A stretch of DNA of 19,839 bases from Anaerolineaceae bacterium (GTDB taxonomy: Bacteria; Chloroflexota; Anaerolineae; Anaerolineales; Anaerolineaceae). The translations under genes were made by a program, and so were the position numbers. This document shows positions 1 through 6,091 of this stretch, piece after piece; the first letter of the stretch is position 1; every line of letters begins with the position of its first letter. Under the pieces are notes generated by a model that was given only the letters and a program-made list of their open reading frames with translations, was not told the origin of the DNA and made no database searches. The DNA is taken from NCBI GenBank assembly GCA_027348305.1, contig DAIEPS010000010.1:1-19839 (forward strand), written 5' to 3'.

Positions 1-629
1 GAGACGGTCTTGGGTTCATCCAGGAACCTGGCTTCAAGCGCCGCACGGTAAGTGCATTCCCGCGCGCAGGCTTCGGCGCCGTAAGCCAGCAGTTTCACCG
101 TGCCGATGGGGTCGCTGAAATTACGGTAGAAACCGACCTTCTCGAAGTACTGCTCCACACGCTGTTGGGCATAATTGATGTGCACCTGAGAGATGGGGTT
201 GCCGGCGTAAGTGGTTTGTGAAAAGCGTTCGAAGATGGGCACGAACTCTTCGTAGACGGTGAACCCGTTGACGTTCAATCCGTCTGCCGAAGCGGGAGCA
301 GCCGAAATTTCGCTGACTTTGAGCTCATTACCCAGCGGGTAGAGTGAGAAACTTTCATCCCCGGCGACCATGGGGTTCAGGCAAAGCCGGGCATTGACCG
401 TATACTGGCATTGGCCGATGGGGTCGTCTTTCAGTTTTGAAATGGCAGGGCCGAGCACATCCTCGCCGCCGAGGCGGTTGTAAAAGGCGAGCAGCGGGGG
501 TGAAACAGGGTAGGTCTTGCCGGAGGCAGCAGGCGGTACCGAACGTGAACAACCCGCCAATGATCCAAGCATGGCAAGTGTGAGCAACAGGGTTAGGAAT
601 GTCAGACTCTTTTTCTGCATCATATTCAT
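1..629 (-). CDS. Secreted lipoprotein with two GxPIS-type repeats, 3'-truncated by the window edge
   Basis: Reading the minus strand from ATG at 629 gives an open frame of 209 codons that leaves the window without a stop. The first ~27 residues are a lipoprotein signal: KK, then a hydrophobic stretch (LTFLTLLLTLAMLGSL), then the lipobox LAGC with the acylated Cys at residue 27. The mature part has two related segments: residues ~47-65 (LLAFYNRLGGEDVLGPAIS) and ~123-160, which includes FTVYEEFVPIFERF and YAGNPIS. The pattern of an aromatic-rich helix followed by G-x-PIS recalls the short repeats seen in exported proteins of Anaerolineae and the LGFP-type cell-wall repeats; that link is from memory. 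Starts at 623 and 620 are also possible, since no strong Shine-Dalgarno is seen. It probably sits on the outer face of the membrane. Its substrate is unknown. Confidence 0.8.
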   Translation of the reverse strand, partial: MNMMQKKSLTFLTLLLTLAMLGSLAGCSRSVPPAASGKTYPVSPPLLAFYNRLGGEDVLGPAISKLKDDPIGQCQYTVNARLCLNPMVAGDESFSLYPLGNELKVSEISAAPASADGLNVNGFTVYEEFVPIFERFSQTTYAGNPISQVHINYAQQRVEQYFEKVGFYRNFSDPIGTVKLLAYGAEACARECTYRAALEARFLDEPKTV

Positions 630-692
630 AATGATTATATATGAAATGGATTATTCCCGCATGTCAAATGTGGGATTTTTCAAGCTTTAGCC

Positions 693-747
693 ACCCCCCG
701 TGTTTTTGATGAGTAGACGAAACCTCGATAATCAAACTGCGGGGGTC
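693..747. repeat. 55-bp palindromic repeat, copy 1 (degenerate left arm)
   Basis: The right arm AAACTGCGGGGGTC (734-747) and the inner sequence before it (CTCGATAATC, 724-733) match the two copies at 14940-14994 and 15200-15254 at nearly every base. The left arm (ACCCCCCGTGTTTTT, 693-707) pairs only imperfectly. The total length is the same 55 nt. It lies between the divergent lipoprotein and thiolase genes, so it cannot be a terminator for either one. Confidence 0.7.
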
Positions 748-879
748 TGCCTGAATGGCGTTGAACTGTTGATCTCCAAAAATTGGTGTCGCTGGTCTAT
801 TTGGAAAATAATATTTTTAAGGTTTCTAATCTGAATTTCACGGTTTTGTAAGGATGGATGTAATTAAATCTAAAAATGG

Positions 880-885
880 TAGAAT
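880..885 (+). promoter_or_regulatory. Possible extended -10 element upstream of the thiolase
   Basis: TAGAAT at 880-885 is preceded by TGG, which resembles an extended -10 (TGnTAGAAT). No good -35 hexamer lies 16-18 nt upstream. The thiolase ATG is 32 nt downstream. This is a weak call made on sequence resemblance alone. Confidence 0.3.
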
Positions 886-917
886 AAATTTACGAATATT
901 TTCACGGGAGGAAAGCC

Positions 918-2138
918 ATGACAGAAGCGGTGATCGTTGATGCACTTCGAACTCCGATTGGGGCCCTGGGTGGTGTATTGGCGCGCGTGAGGCCTGATGA
1001 CCTGGCCGCGCTGGTGCTTTCCAAACTTGCCGAACGCAGCGGTCTTGACGTCTCTTCCATTGATGATGTTTACCTGGGCTGCGCCAATCAAGCGGGTGAA
1101 GACAACCGCAACATTGCGCGCATGGCCTCCCTGCTGGCGGGTTTTCCGGTCAGTGTGCCTGGTCTGACGTTCAACCGCCTATGCGCTTCGGGCTTAAGTG
1201 CGGTTAATGCGGCTTTTCATGCCATCAAGGCGGGTGAGGGTGAGATATTCCTTGCAGGTGGGGTCGAAAGCATGTCCCGTGCACCTTATTCACTGCCCAA
1301 AGCCGAAAACGGATTTGCTTTTGGCAATTTGACTGCCTATGATACCGCATTGGGATGGCGCTACCCGAATCCACGCATGGTAGAACTCTACGGCACCCAG
1401 GCCATGGGCGAAACGGCTGAGAATATTGCCGCCCAAACTGGCATCACCCGCGCGGAACAGGACGCATTCGCGGTTGAAAGCCACCGACGGGCCATTGCAG
1501 CCATGGATGGCGGCAGGTTTAAAGATGAGATCATTCCCGTGGCGGTGCCGCAGAAAAAAGGCGAACCGCTGATGGTTGAAACGGACGAGCGTCCGCGGCG
1601 CGACACGACCCTTGAATCCCTGGCGAAACTGAGGCCAACCTTCAGGCTGGACGGCAGCGTGACCGCCGGCAATGCTTCAGGGATGAATGACGGTGCTTCT
1701 GCATTGCTGATGATGAGCGACGAAAAAGCGAATAAACTTGGGCTCAAACCTCTGGTGCGCATTGTGGCATCCGCAACGGCGGGTGTGGAGCCGAGGATCA
1801 TGGGCATGGGCCCCGTACCGGCCACTAAAAAGGCGCTAAAACGTGCCGGGTTGTCACTCAATGACATCCAACTGGCTGAGTTGAATGAAGCCTTCGCTGT
1901 GCAGGCGCTGGCAGTCATGCGTGACCTCGGTCTTGATCCATCCCTGGTCAATGTGAACGGCGGGGCGATCGCCCTCGGGCATCCGCTGGGATGCTCCGGC
2001 GCGCGCATCCTCACCACGTTGATCCACGAAATGAAAAAGCGGGCATCCACGGCCAGACGGCCATTCTTCGCTCTGGCAACCCTATGTGTGGGGGTCGGGC
2101 AGGGTGAGGCCACCATTGTCGAGTGGATCGGCGATTAA
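918..2138 (+). CDS. Thiolase family protein (acetyl-CoA C-acyltransferase)
   Basis: The 406-residue product is a full-length thiolase, which condenses or cleaves acyl-CoA and acetyl-CoA in the cytoplasm. Visible signatures are the nucleophilic Cys89 in NRLCASGLSAVN, the GGVESMSRAP motif (residues 114-123), NEAFAV (323-328), catalytic His355 in GHPLGCSG, and the second catalytic Cys390 in LCVGVGQG. The GCANQAGEDNRN segment (residues 54-65) is especially like beta-ketoadipyl-CoA thiolases (PcaF), but FadA- and AtoB-type enzymes share much of it, so the chain-length preference is left open. A GGGAGG Shine-Dalgarno sits 7-8 nt before the ATG. The loop after Cys390 reads VGVGQG where GGGQG is usual, a conservative oddity. 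The next gene follows after 38 nt and may be co-transcribed. Confidence 0.93.
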   Translation: MTEAVIVDALRTPIGALGGVLARVRPDDLAALVLSKLAERSGLDVSSIDDVYLGCANQAGEDNRNIARMASLLAGFPVSVPGLTFNRLCASGLSAVNAAFHAIKAGEGEIFLAGGVESMSRAPYSLPKAENGFAFGNLTAYDTALGWRYPNPRMVELYGTQAMGETAENIAAQTGITRAEQDAFAVESHRRAIAAMDGGRFKDEIIPVAVPQKKGEPLMVETDERPRRDTTLESLAKLRPTFRLDGSVTAGNASGMNDGASALLMMSDEKANKLGLKPLVRIVASATAGVEPRIMGMGPVPATKKALKRAGLSLNDIQLAELNEAFAVQALAVMRDLGLDPSLVNVNGGAIALGHPLGCSGARILTTLIHEMKKRASTARRPFFALATLCVGVGQGEATIVEWIGD

Positions 2139-2176
2139 GCAACTCGGTCATTCAATATTTTTGCACTGGAGACTAA

Positions 2177-2674
2177 ATGGCATCGGTTAAAGACACGGTT
2201 GATGCGCTGCGAATAGAATACAAGTTGTGGCAGGGGCTGCTTTTGAATTGCAAAGAAAAGCCCGAAGATTGCGCACCACGTGATAATGTTTGGACGCTAA
2301 AAGACGTATTGGCTCACCTGACCAGTTGGCAGCAAATTACGCTGGCCAGGCTGGTTGCAGCACGCCTGAAGGAAGAACCTGAATATCCTGACTGGTTCCC
2401 CGGTGCCGACCCCGAAACGGACGAAGAAACGGACCGCGTAAACGCAGCGATCTATGAAGCATATAAAGACCAGTCACTGACCGAGATCAAGAAAGAATGG
2501 GATCTGCGCTTTTCCGAGATCCTGCTGGTATGCCCATTAATATCCGACCAGGAATTTACTGACCCCGGAAACTATGCCTGGCTGCAAGGTTACCCCCTGC
2601 TTGCGGTGTTGGAAGGCACGTTGGAGCACCACCGCGAACACCGCGACTCGCTCACGGGCAAAAACACCCGCTAA
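2177..2674 (+). CDS. DinB-like four-helix protein, ClbS/DfsB (DUF1706) type
   Basis: This is a 165-residue soluble protein. The WTLKDVLAHLTSW segment (residues 39-51) and the EHHREHRDSL segment (150-159) are the hallmark helices of the ClbS/DfsB branch of the DinB superfamily. His47 with His151/152 and His155 could form the metal site typical of DinB folds. ClbS itself protects E. coli from colibactin by acting on its cyclopropane warhead. Most family members, however, are uncharacterised thiol- or metal-dependent enzymes, so that function should not be transferred. GGAG at 2168-2171 sits 5 nt before the ATG. It follows the thiolase closely on the same strand and precedes the VOR operon by 187 nt. 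Family assignment is fairly secure; substrate unknown. Confidence 0.8.
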   Translation: MASVKDTVDALRIEYKLWQGLLLNCKEKPEDCAPRDNVWTLKDVLAHLTSWQQITLARLVAARLKEEPEYPDWFPGADPETDEETDRVNAAIYEAYKDQSLTEIKKEWDLRFSEILLVCPLISDQEFTDPGNYAWLQGYPLLAVLEGTLEHHREHRDSLTGKNTR

Positions 2675-2861
2675 ACTGAAAGTTGAATACGGAATATCCT
2701 CTGATTAATGCCGATACGGAAGGAAATACGTATTGACAAGAGAAGGATTTCTGACACTTCACAAGAATGCCAAATCGGACGATAATGGTAATGATTTGAA
2801 GTGCCTTAATTGCCCTTCAGATCAATCACCCGGAAACGGGAATTTCTTTCAGGAGGTATGA

Positions 2862-3104
2862 ATGCCCCTTAAGGGTCGGATCGTTGTCAACGAGAAGTAT
2901 TGCAAGGGTTGCGAACTCTGTGTCTCATCTTGTCCGCAAGAAGTGCTGGCTCTCGCAAATGACCGTATCACTGCCAAAGGGTATCACCCTGCTTCATTGG
3001 TCGCGGATGGCTGTACTGGTTGTGGCATTTGCTCTGTCATCTGCCCTGATGCTGCGATCACCGTTTATCGTGAAAAAGCCGGCGTGAGCCGGATCCCCGC
3101 TTAG
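2862..3104 (+). CDS. 2x[4Fe-4S] ferredoxin subunit of 2-oxoacid:ferredoxin oxidoreductase (delta)
   Basis: The 80-residue protein carries two ferredoxin clusters: C14-x2-C17-x2-C20-x3-CP and C51-x2-C54-x2-C57-x3-CP. This is the electron-transfer (delta) subunit that passes electrons from the TPP centre to external ferredoxin. The start is fixed by a strong AGGAGG at 2851-2856, six nucleotides before ATG 2862; an ATG at 2858 opens only a four-codon frame. It is the first gene of a delta-alpha-beta-gamma operon. Its stop codon TAG overlaps the AGGAGG of the next gene. A small CCCG-GAAA-CGGG hairpin (2829-2840) sits in the leader just before the ribosome site. Products of this length and layout are usually called VorD, PorD or KorD. 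Confidence 0.93.
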   Translation: MPLKGRIVVNEKYCKGCELCVSSCPQEVLALANDRITAKGYHPASLVADGCTGCGICSVICPDAAITVYREKAGVSRIPA

Positions 3105-3114
3105 GAGGCGCTGC

Positions 3115-4227
3115 ATGTCTCGAGAATTAATGAAAGGCAACGAAGCCGTTGCTGAAGCTGCAGTGCGTGCGGGTGTTGTTTCTTATTTTGGCTACCCCAT
3201 CACTCCCCAAACTGAATTACTTGAATATATGTCCCGCCGAATGCCCGAGTTGGGAAGGGCTTTTGTGCAGGCTGAAAGTGAATTAGGCGCCATTAATATG
3301 GTCTACGGCGCCGCTTGTACCGGTCATCGTACGATGACTTCATCTTCAAGCCCCGGTGTCAGCTTGATGCTCGAAGGTGTTTCATACATTGCCGGCACGG
3401 AGCTGCCCATGGTGCTGGTGAATGTCATGCGCGGCGGACCGGGCCTTGGCAACATCGCTCCTGCACAATCTGATTACAACCAGATGGTGCACGGCGGCGG
3501 ACACGGCGATTACCGCTGTATCGTGTTGGCCCCCTGCAGCGTGCAGGAATCCATCGACTTGACGGTATTAGCCTTTGACCTGGCCGATAAATATCGTTCC
3601 ATTGTTGTTTTACTTACGGACGGCTCCATTGGCCAGATGATGGAAGCCTGCGAACTTCCCCCCATGCAGCCTTTGAAGACCAAGTTCGCCGATTGGGCGG
3701 TTCAGGGCGCGGAAGGCCGCGAAAGACGCTTTTTAACCTCCATCAACCTTGACCCGGCTGCACAGGAAGAAATGAATTACCGCCTGCTTAAACGCTGGGT
3801 AGAGGTTGAAGCCAACGAAGTTCGCTATCAGGAATACTTCATGGAAGACGCCGAATACGTGGTGACAGGTTTCGGCTCCAGCGCCAGGATCGCTTTAAGC
3901 GCCGTGCGCGCCGCCCGTGCTGAAGGCATCAAGGTAGGGCTGATCAGACCGATCACATTGAGCCCCTTCCCCAAGCAGGTTTATGCCAATCTCTCTGACA
4001 AGGTCAAGGGCATGCTGGTGGTCGAAATGAATGCTGGCCAGATGCTTGAAGACGTGATGGCTGCCAACCGCTACCGCATTCCCACTGAATTCTTTGCCCG
4101 CCTCGGCGGCGTCGTGCCTTTCCCTGATGAGGTGCTTGAAGAGATCCACCGTATGGTGGAAACACCGATTCCGACGGACAGTCATCCTCGCGACCGCTGG
4201 TTTGCCCGTGTAATGGCCAAAGGGTAA
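3115..4227 (+). CDS. vorB: 2-oxoacid:ferredoxin oxidoreductase alpha subunit, VorB type
   Basis: The 370-residue alpha subunit contributes half of the thiamine-diphosphate site that oxidatively decarboxylates 2-oxoacids to acyl-CoA. It shows the MKGNEA start, YPITP (27-31), QAESELGA (52-59), a GHRTMTSSSSPG loop (70-81) and RGGPGLGN (106-113). The GGPGLGN form matches branched-chain (VorB, 3-methyl-2-oxobutanoate) enzymes better than 2-oxoglutarate enzymes, which usually read GGPSTG; this distinction is from family knowledge. No gamma domain is fused at the N terminus, in keeping with a separate gamma gene at 5034. AGGAGG at 3103-3108 lies 6 nt before the ATG. Spacing to the beta gene is 11 nt. 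Substrate range (valine-type versus broader) cannot be settled here. Confidence 0.92.
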   Translation: MSRELMKGNEAVAEAAVRAGVVSYFGYPITPQTELLEYMSRRMPELGRAFVQAESELGAINMVYGAACTGHRTMTSSSSPGVSLMLEGVSYIAGTELPMVLVNVMRGGPGLGNIAPAQSDYNQMVHGGGHGDYRCIVLAPCSVQESIDLTVLAFDLADKYRSIVVLLTDGSIGQMMEACELPPMQPLKTKFADWAVQGAEGRERRFLTSINLDPAAQEEMNYRLLKRWVEVEANEVRYQEYFMEDAEYVVTGFGSSARIALSAVRAARAEGIKVGLIRPITLSPFPKQVYANLSDKVKGMLVVEMNAGQMLEDVMAANRYRIPTEFFARLGGVVPFPDEVLEEIHRMVETPIPTDSHPRDRWFARVMAKG

Positions 4228-4238
4228 AGGAGAAAAGA

Positions 4239-5021
4239 ATGGTATTGGACAACTGTGAACTTGAAACGACCGTTTTTGAACGACCTGACACATTGACCGG
4301 AGCCAACACCCATTACTGCCCCGGCTGCACCCACGGCATCGCCAACCGTTTGATCGCGGAAGTGATCGACGAGATGGGCATGCGCGAGAAAACCATCGGC
4401 GTGGCTTCTGTTGGCTGCTCCGTGTTTATCTACAACTACCTCAACATGGATTTTGTCCAGGCCCCGCACGGTAGAGCCCCCGCCATGGCAACCGGAGTCA
4501 AACGCGTGCTGCCTGACCGCATGGTCTTCACCTATCAAGGCGACGGCGACCTGGCCTCCATCGGTATGACAGAAATTGTCCACGCCGCTGCCCGCGGCGA
4601 GAACATCACCGTCTTCTTCTTGAACAACACAAACTACGGCATGACCGGCGGACAAATGGCGCCGACAACCATGCCTGGGCAAAAAACCACTTCTTCGCAA
4701 AACGGACGTGACGTCGAAACCCAGGGCTACCCCATCAGGGTGTCCGAAATGTTCTCCAAGCTGGACGGCGCTTCTTACATCGTGCGCCGCAGCCTGCACG
4801 ATCCCAAGAATATCCGCATGGCCAAGAAGGCCATCCGCATGGCCTTTGAAACACAGGTGCGCGGGTTGGGCTTCTCAATGGTGGAGTTGCTCTCGATCTG
4901 CCCGACTAACTGGGGCATGACACCCAAGACTTCCATCCAATGGCTGGAAGAAAGAATGATCCCCTATTATCCACTGGGCGATTACAAGGTCCATCCGGCT
5001 TTGGCCGAGATCAAACTCTAG
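4239..5021 (+). CDS. 2-oxoacid:ferredoxin oxidoreductase beta subunit (TPP-binding)
   Basis: The 260-residue beta subunit binds thiamine diphosphate and magnesium. Visible elements are HYCPGCTHG (25-33), a conserved Cys60 in SVGCS, the GDGD metal/diphosphate motif (101-104) followed by NNTNYGMTGGQMAPTT (129-144), and late PTNWG. Together these form the TPP fold of the VorA/KorB/PorB family. It contains no ferredoxin cluster, so electrons must leave through the delta subunit encoded at 2862. AGGAG in the 11-nt gap after the alpha gene provides the ribosome site. The order delta-alpha-beta-gamma with 10-12 nt spacings implies a single transcript and fixed stoichiometry. Confidence 0.93.
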   Translation: MVLDNCELETTVFERPDTLTGANTHYCPGCTHGIANRLIAEVIDEMGMREKTIGVASVGCSVFIYNYLNMDFVQAPHGRAPAMATGVKRVLPDRMVFTYQGDGDLASIGMTEIVHAAARGENITVFFLNNTNYGMTGGQMAPTTMPGQKTTSSQNGRDVETQGYPIRVSEMFSKLDGASYIVRRSLHDPKNIRMAKKAIRMAFETQVRGLGFSMVELLSICPTNWGMTPKTSIQWLEERMIPYYPLGDYKVHPALAEIKL

Positions 5022-5033
5022 GCGGAGGCAGAC

Positions 5034-5573
5034 ATGCAGACAGAAGTGATTATTGCAGGGTTTGGCGGCCAGGGCGTGCTCTTTGGCGGTCAATTGCTGG
5101 CTTATGCAGGTTTGGATGAAGGCAAGCACGTCACCTGGATCCCGGCTTACGGGCCTGAAATGCGCGGTGGAACAGCCAACTGCACCGCCATTGTTTCTGA
5201 CGAAGAGATCGGTTCACCGCTGGTGCGCTACCCCGCGGCCATTATCGCCATGAACCGGCCCTCGCTGGATAAATATGAGAACCAGGTAAAACCCGGCGGC
5301 CTGCTGGTGGTCAATTCCTCCATGCTGGATAGACCCGTGAAACGCACCGACATCCGCGTGCTCGAAGTGGATGCTGGCGATGTGGCTGAAAGATTGGGCG
5401 ACAAACGCATGACCAACATGGTCCTGCTCGGGGCACTGCTGGCCAACCTGCCGGTGCTGCCCATGAGCGCCATTGAAAACGCGCTGAAAGTGCATCTTCC
5501 TGAACGGCATCAGCGGCTGCTTCCCAAGAACTTTGAAGCCTTAAGGGAAGGCGCCAAATATAAAGTGAATTAG
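5034..5573 (+). CDS. 2-oxoacid:ferredoxin oxidoreductase gamma subunit
   Basis: The 179-residue gamma subunit has the family's GFGGQGV (9-15) and AYGPEMRGGTANC (38-50) motifs and an RMTNMVLLGAL helix further on. In this enzyme class the gamma chain helps bind coenzyme A and completes the complex. GGCGGAGG precedes the ATG by about 5 nt, and the gene follows beta after 12 nt. It is the last gene of the operon. A terminator-like hairpin begins 33 nt past its stop. Length and motifs are normal for a stand-alone KorC/VorC-like subunit. Confidence 0.92.
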   Translation: MQTEVIIAGFGGQGVLFGGQLLAYAGLDEGKHVTWIPAYGPEMRGGTANCTAIVSDEEIGSPLVRYPAAIIAMNRPSLDKYENQVKPGGLLVVNSSMLDRPVKRTDIRVLEVDAGDVAERLGDKRMTNMVLLGALLANLPVLPMSAIENALKVHLPERHQRLLPKNFEALREGAKYKVN

Positions 5574-5606
5574 TTATAGATGCTGTCTCGAATGTCAGGT
5601 TTGTAG

Positions 5607-5670
5607 GGTGGGTTCGGTTTCGCGGTCTTCGCGCCCCCGAGCGAAGCGAGTGGGGTTGAACCCACCTTTT
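5607..5670 (+). terminator. Terminator-like hairpin after the VOR operon
   Basis: GGTGGGTTC (5607-5615) pairs perfectly with GAACCCACC (5658-5666), and TTTTTAT follows at once. The loop is long (42 nt) but contains its own stem, CTTCGC (5627-5632) with GCGAAG (5641-5646), giving a branched structure. The position 33 nt after the gamma stop suits a Rho-independent terminator. The GTAGGGTG start resembles the edge of the element at 5691, so it may instead be a repeat that was co-opted. Confidence 0.5.
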
Positions 5671-5690
5671 TATAAAACACAAGTTTCTCA

Positions 5691-5820
5691 TAGGGTGCAT
5701 CCCGTTTTGTGGGATGCACCAAAAATTCATTATCTGATTTGGAAAAATTGAAGCAAGAAAAGAGATTCCAATAACACATTTTTGGTTAATGGTGCATCCC
5801 AAGCGCAGGGATGCACCCTA
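5691..5820. repeat. 130-bp MITE-like element with hairpin-forming terminal inverted repeats
   Basis: TAGGGTGCATCCC (5691-5703) and GGGATGCACCCTA (5808-5820) are perfect 13-bp terminal inverted repeats. Each end is also a hairpin by itself: GGTGCATCCC/GGGATGCACC with 7-nt loops at 5694-5720 and again at 5791-5817. The ~70-nt middle is AT-rich and contains no gene. No target-site duplication is obvious. It fills most of the 380-nt gap between the VOR operon and tRNA-Gln. A non-autonomous mobile element or a REP-like palindrome pair are the likely readings. Confidence 0.65.
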
Positions 5821-5878
5821 CCTCTCTTTATCGACAAAAAACAATAACATTCCAAAAATCAAAAGGAATTATCATTTG

Positions 5879-5918
5879 ACCATGTCTGGTTACTCGAACA
5901 AAATTCCCTAGACATGGT
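5879..5918. promoter_or_regulatory. 9-bp inverted repeat over the tRNA-Gln promoter (possible operator)
   Basis: ACCATGTCT (5879-5887) is repeated in inverse as AGACATGGT (5910-5918). The right half covers the presumed -35 hexamer of the tRNA-Gln promoter. The 22-nt spacer puts the centres 31 bp apart, about three helical turns, which would suit two protein subunits on one face of the DNA. The alternative is a chance match or an RNA hairpin from an upstream transcript. Confidence 0.4.
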
Positions 5919-5937
5919 TCCCTGACCGTGATAAAAT
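5909..5937 (+). promoter_or_regulatory. Sigma-70-type promoter for tRNA-Gln (and perhaps glnS)
   Basis: TAGACA (5909-5914) and TAAAAT (5932-5937) are separated by exactly 17 nt, each matching the consensus at five of six bases. Transcription would begin near 5944, about ten bases before the mature tRNA 5' end at 5954, which is typical for a tRNA gene. Confidence 0.6.
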
Positions 5938-5953
5938 CTGAATCGTTCGTTAG

Positions 5954-6024
5954 TGGGGGCTCGTACAATGGCAGTACTGCACACTCTGGATGTGCATATA
6001 GAGGTTCGAATCCTTTGCCCTCAG
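5954..6024 (+). tRNA. tRNA-Gln (anticodon CUG)
   Basis: The cloverleaf folds completely. The acceptor TGGGGGC/GCCCTCA has one G-U pair. The D stem is GTAC/GTAC. The anticodon stem GCACA/TGTGC encloses loop CTCTGGA, giving anticodon CTG. The T arm is AGAGG-TTCGAAT-CCTTT. The discriminator is G73 at 6024. The following bases are CCT, so the CCA tail is not fully encoded and must be added. A U1-A72 first pair and G73 are the identity elements known to be recognised by bacterial GlnRS, consistent with direct charging by the glnS product encoded 68 nt downstream. Confidence 0.95.
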
Positions 6025-6031
6025 CCTCACC

Positions 6032-6066
6032 ATAAAGCACCCAGTGATTCTTCACGGGTGCTTTAT
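6032..6066 (+). terminator. Strong hairpin between tRNA-Gln and glnS (terminator, processing site or attenuator)
   Basis: ATAAAGCACCC (6032-6042) pairs perfectly with GGGTGCTTTAT (6056-6066). Inside, GTGA (6044-6047) pairs with TCAC (6052-6055) around a TTCT loop, so the stem is 15 bp with one bulged A. Only a weak T-rich tail follows (CCTTATAT). It starts 8 nt after the tRNA 3' end and stops 12 nt before the glnS ribosome site. It could end the tRNA transcript partially and so set glnS read-through, or simply protect and process the tRNA 3' end. Confidence 0.6.
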
Positions 6067-6091
6067 CCTTATATAACTAGGAGTGTCTCTT

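Noticed and set aside
355..552. 65-codon minus-strand open frame
   Set aside because: It is out of frame with the lipoprotein on the same strand, which has a proper lipobox signal and runs through the whole segment.
1388..2116. 242-codon open frame on the minus strand inside the thiolase gene
   Set aside because: The plus-strand frame encodes an unmistakable thiolase with catalytic motifs. The antisense frame has no ribosome site or recognisable motif and looks like a codon-bias shadow.
2733..2761. TTGACA-based promoter before the VOR operon
   Set aside because: TTGACA at 2733 is a perfect -35, but nothing like a -10 lies 16-18 nt downstream (ACTTCA), so it was not listed.
5828..6055. 75-codon minus-strand open frame across the tRNA-Gln gene
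   Set aside because: It runs antisense through a complete tRNA and its promoter, so it is not a gene.
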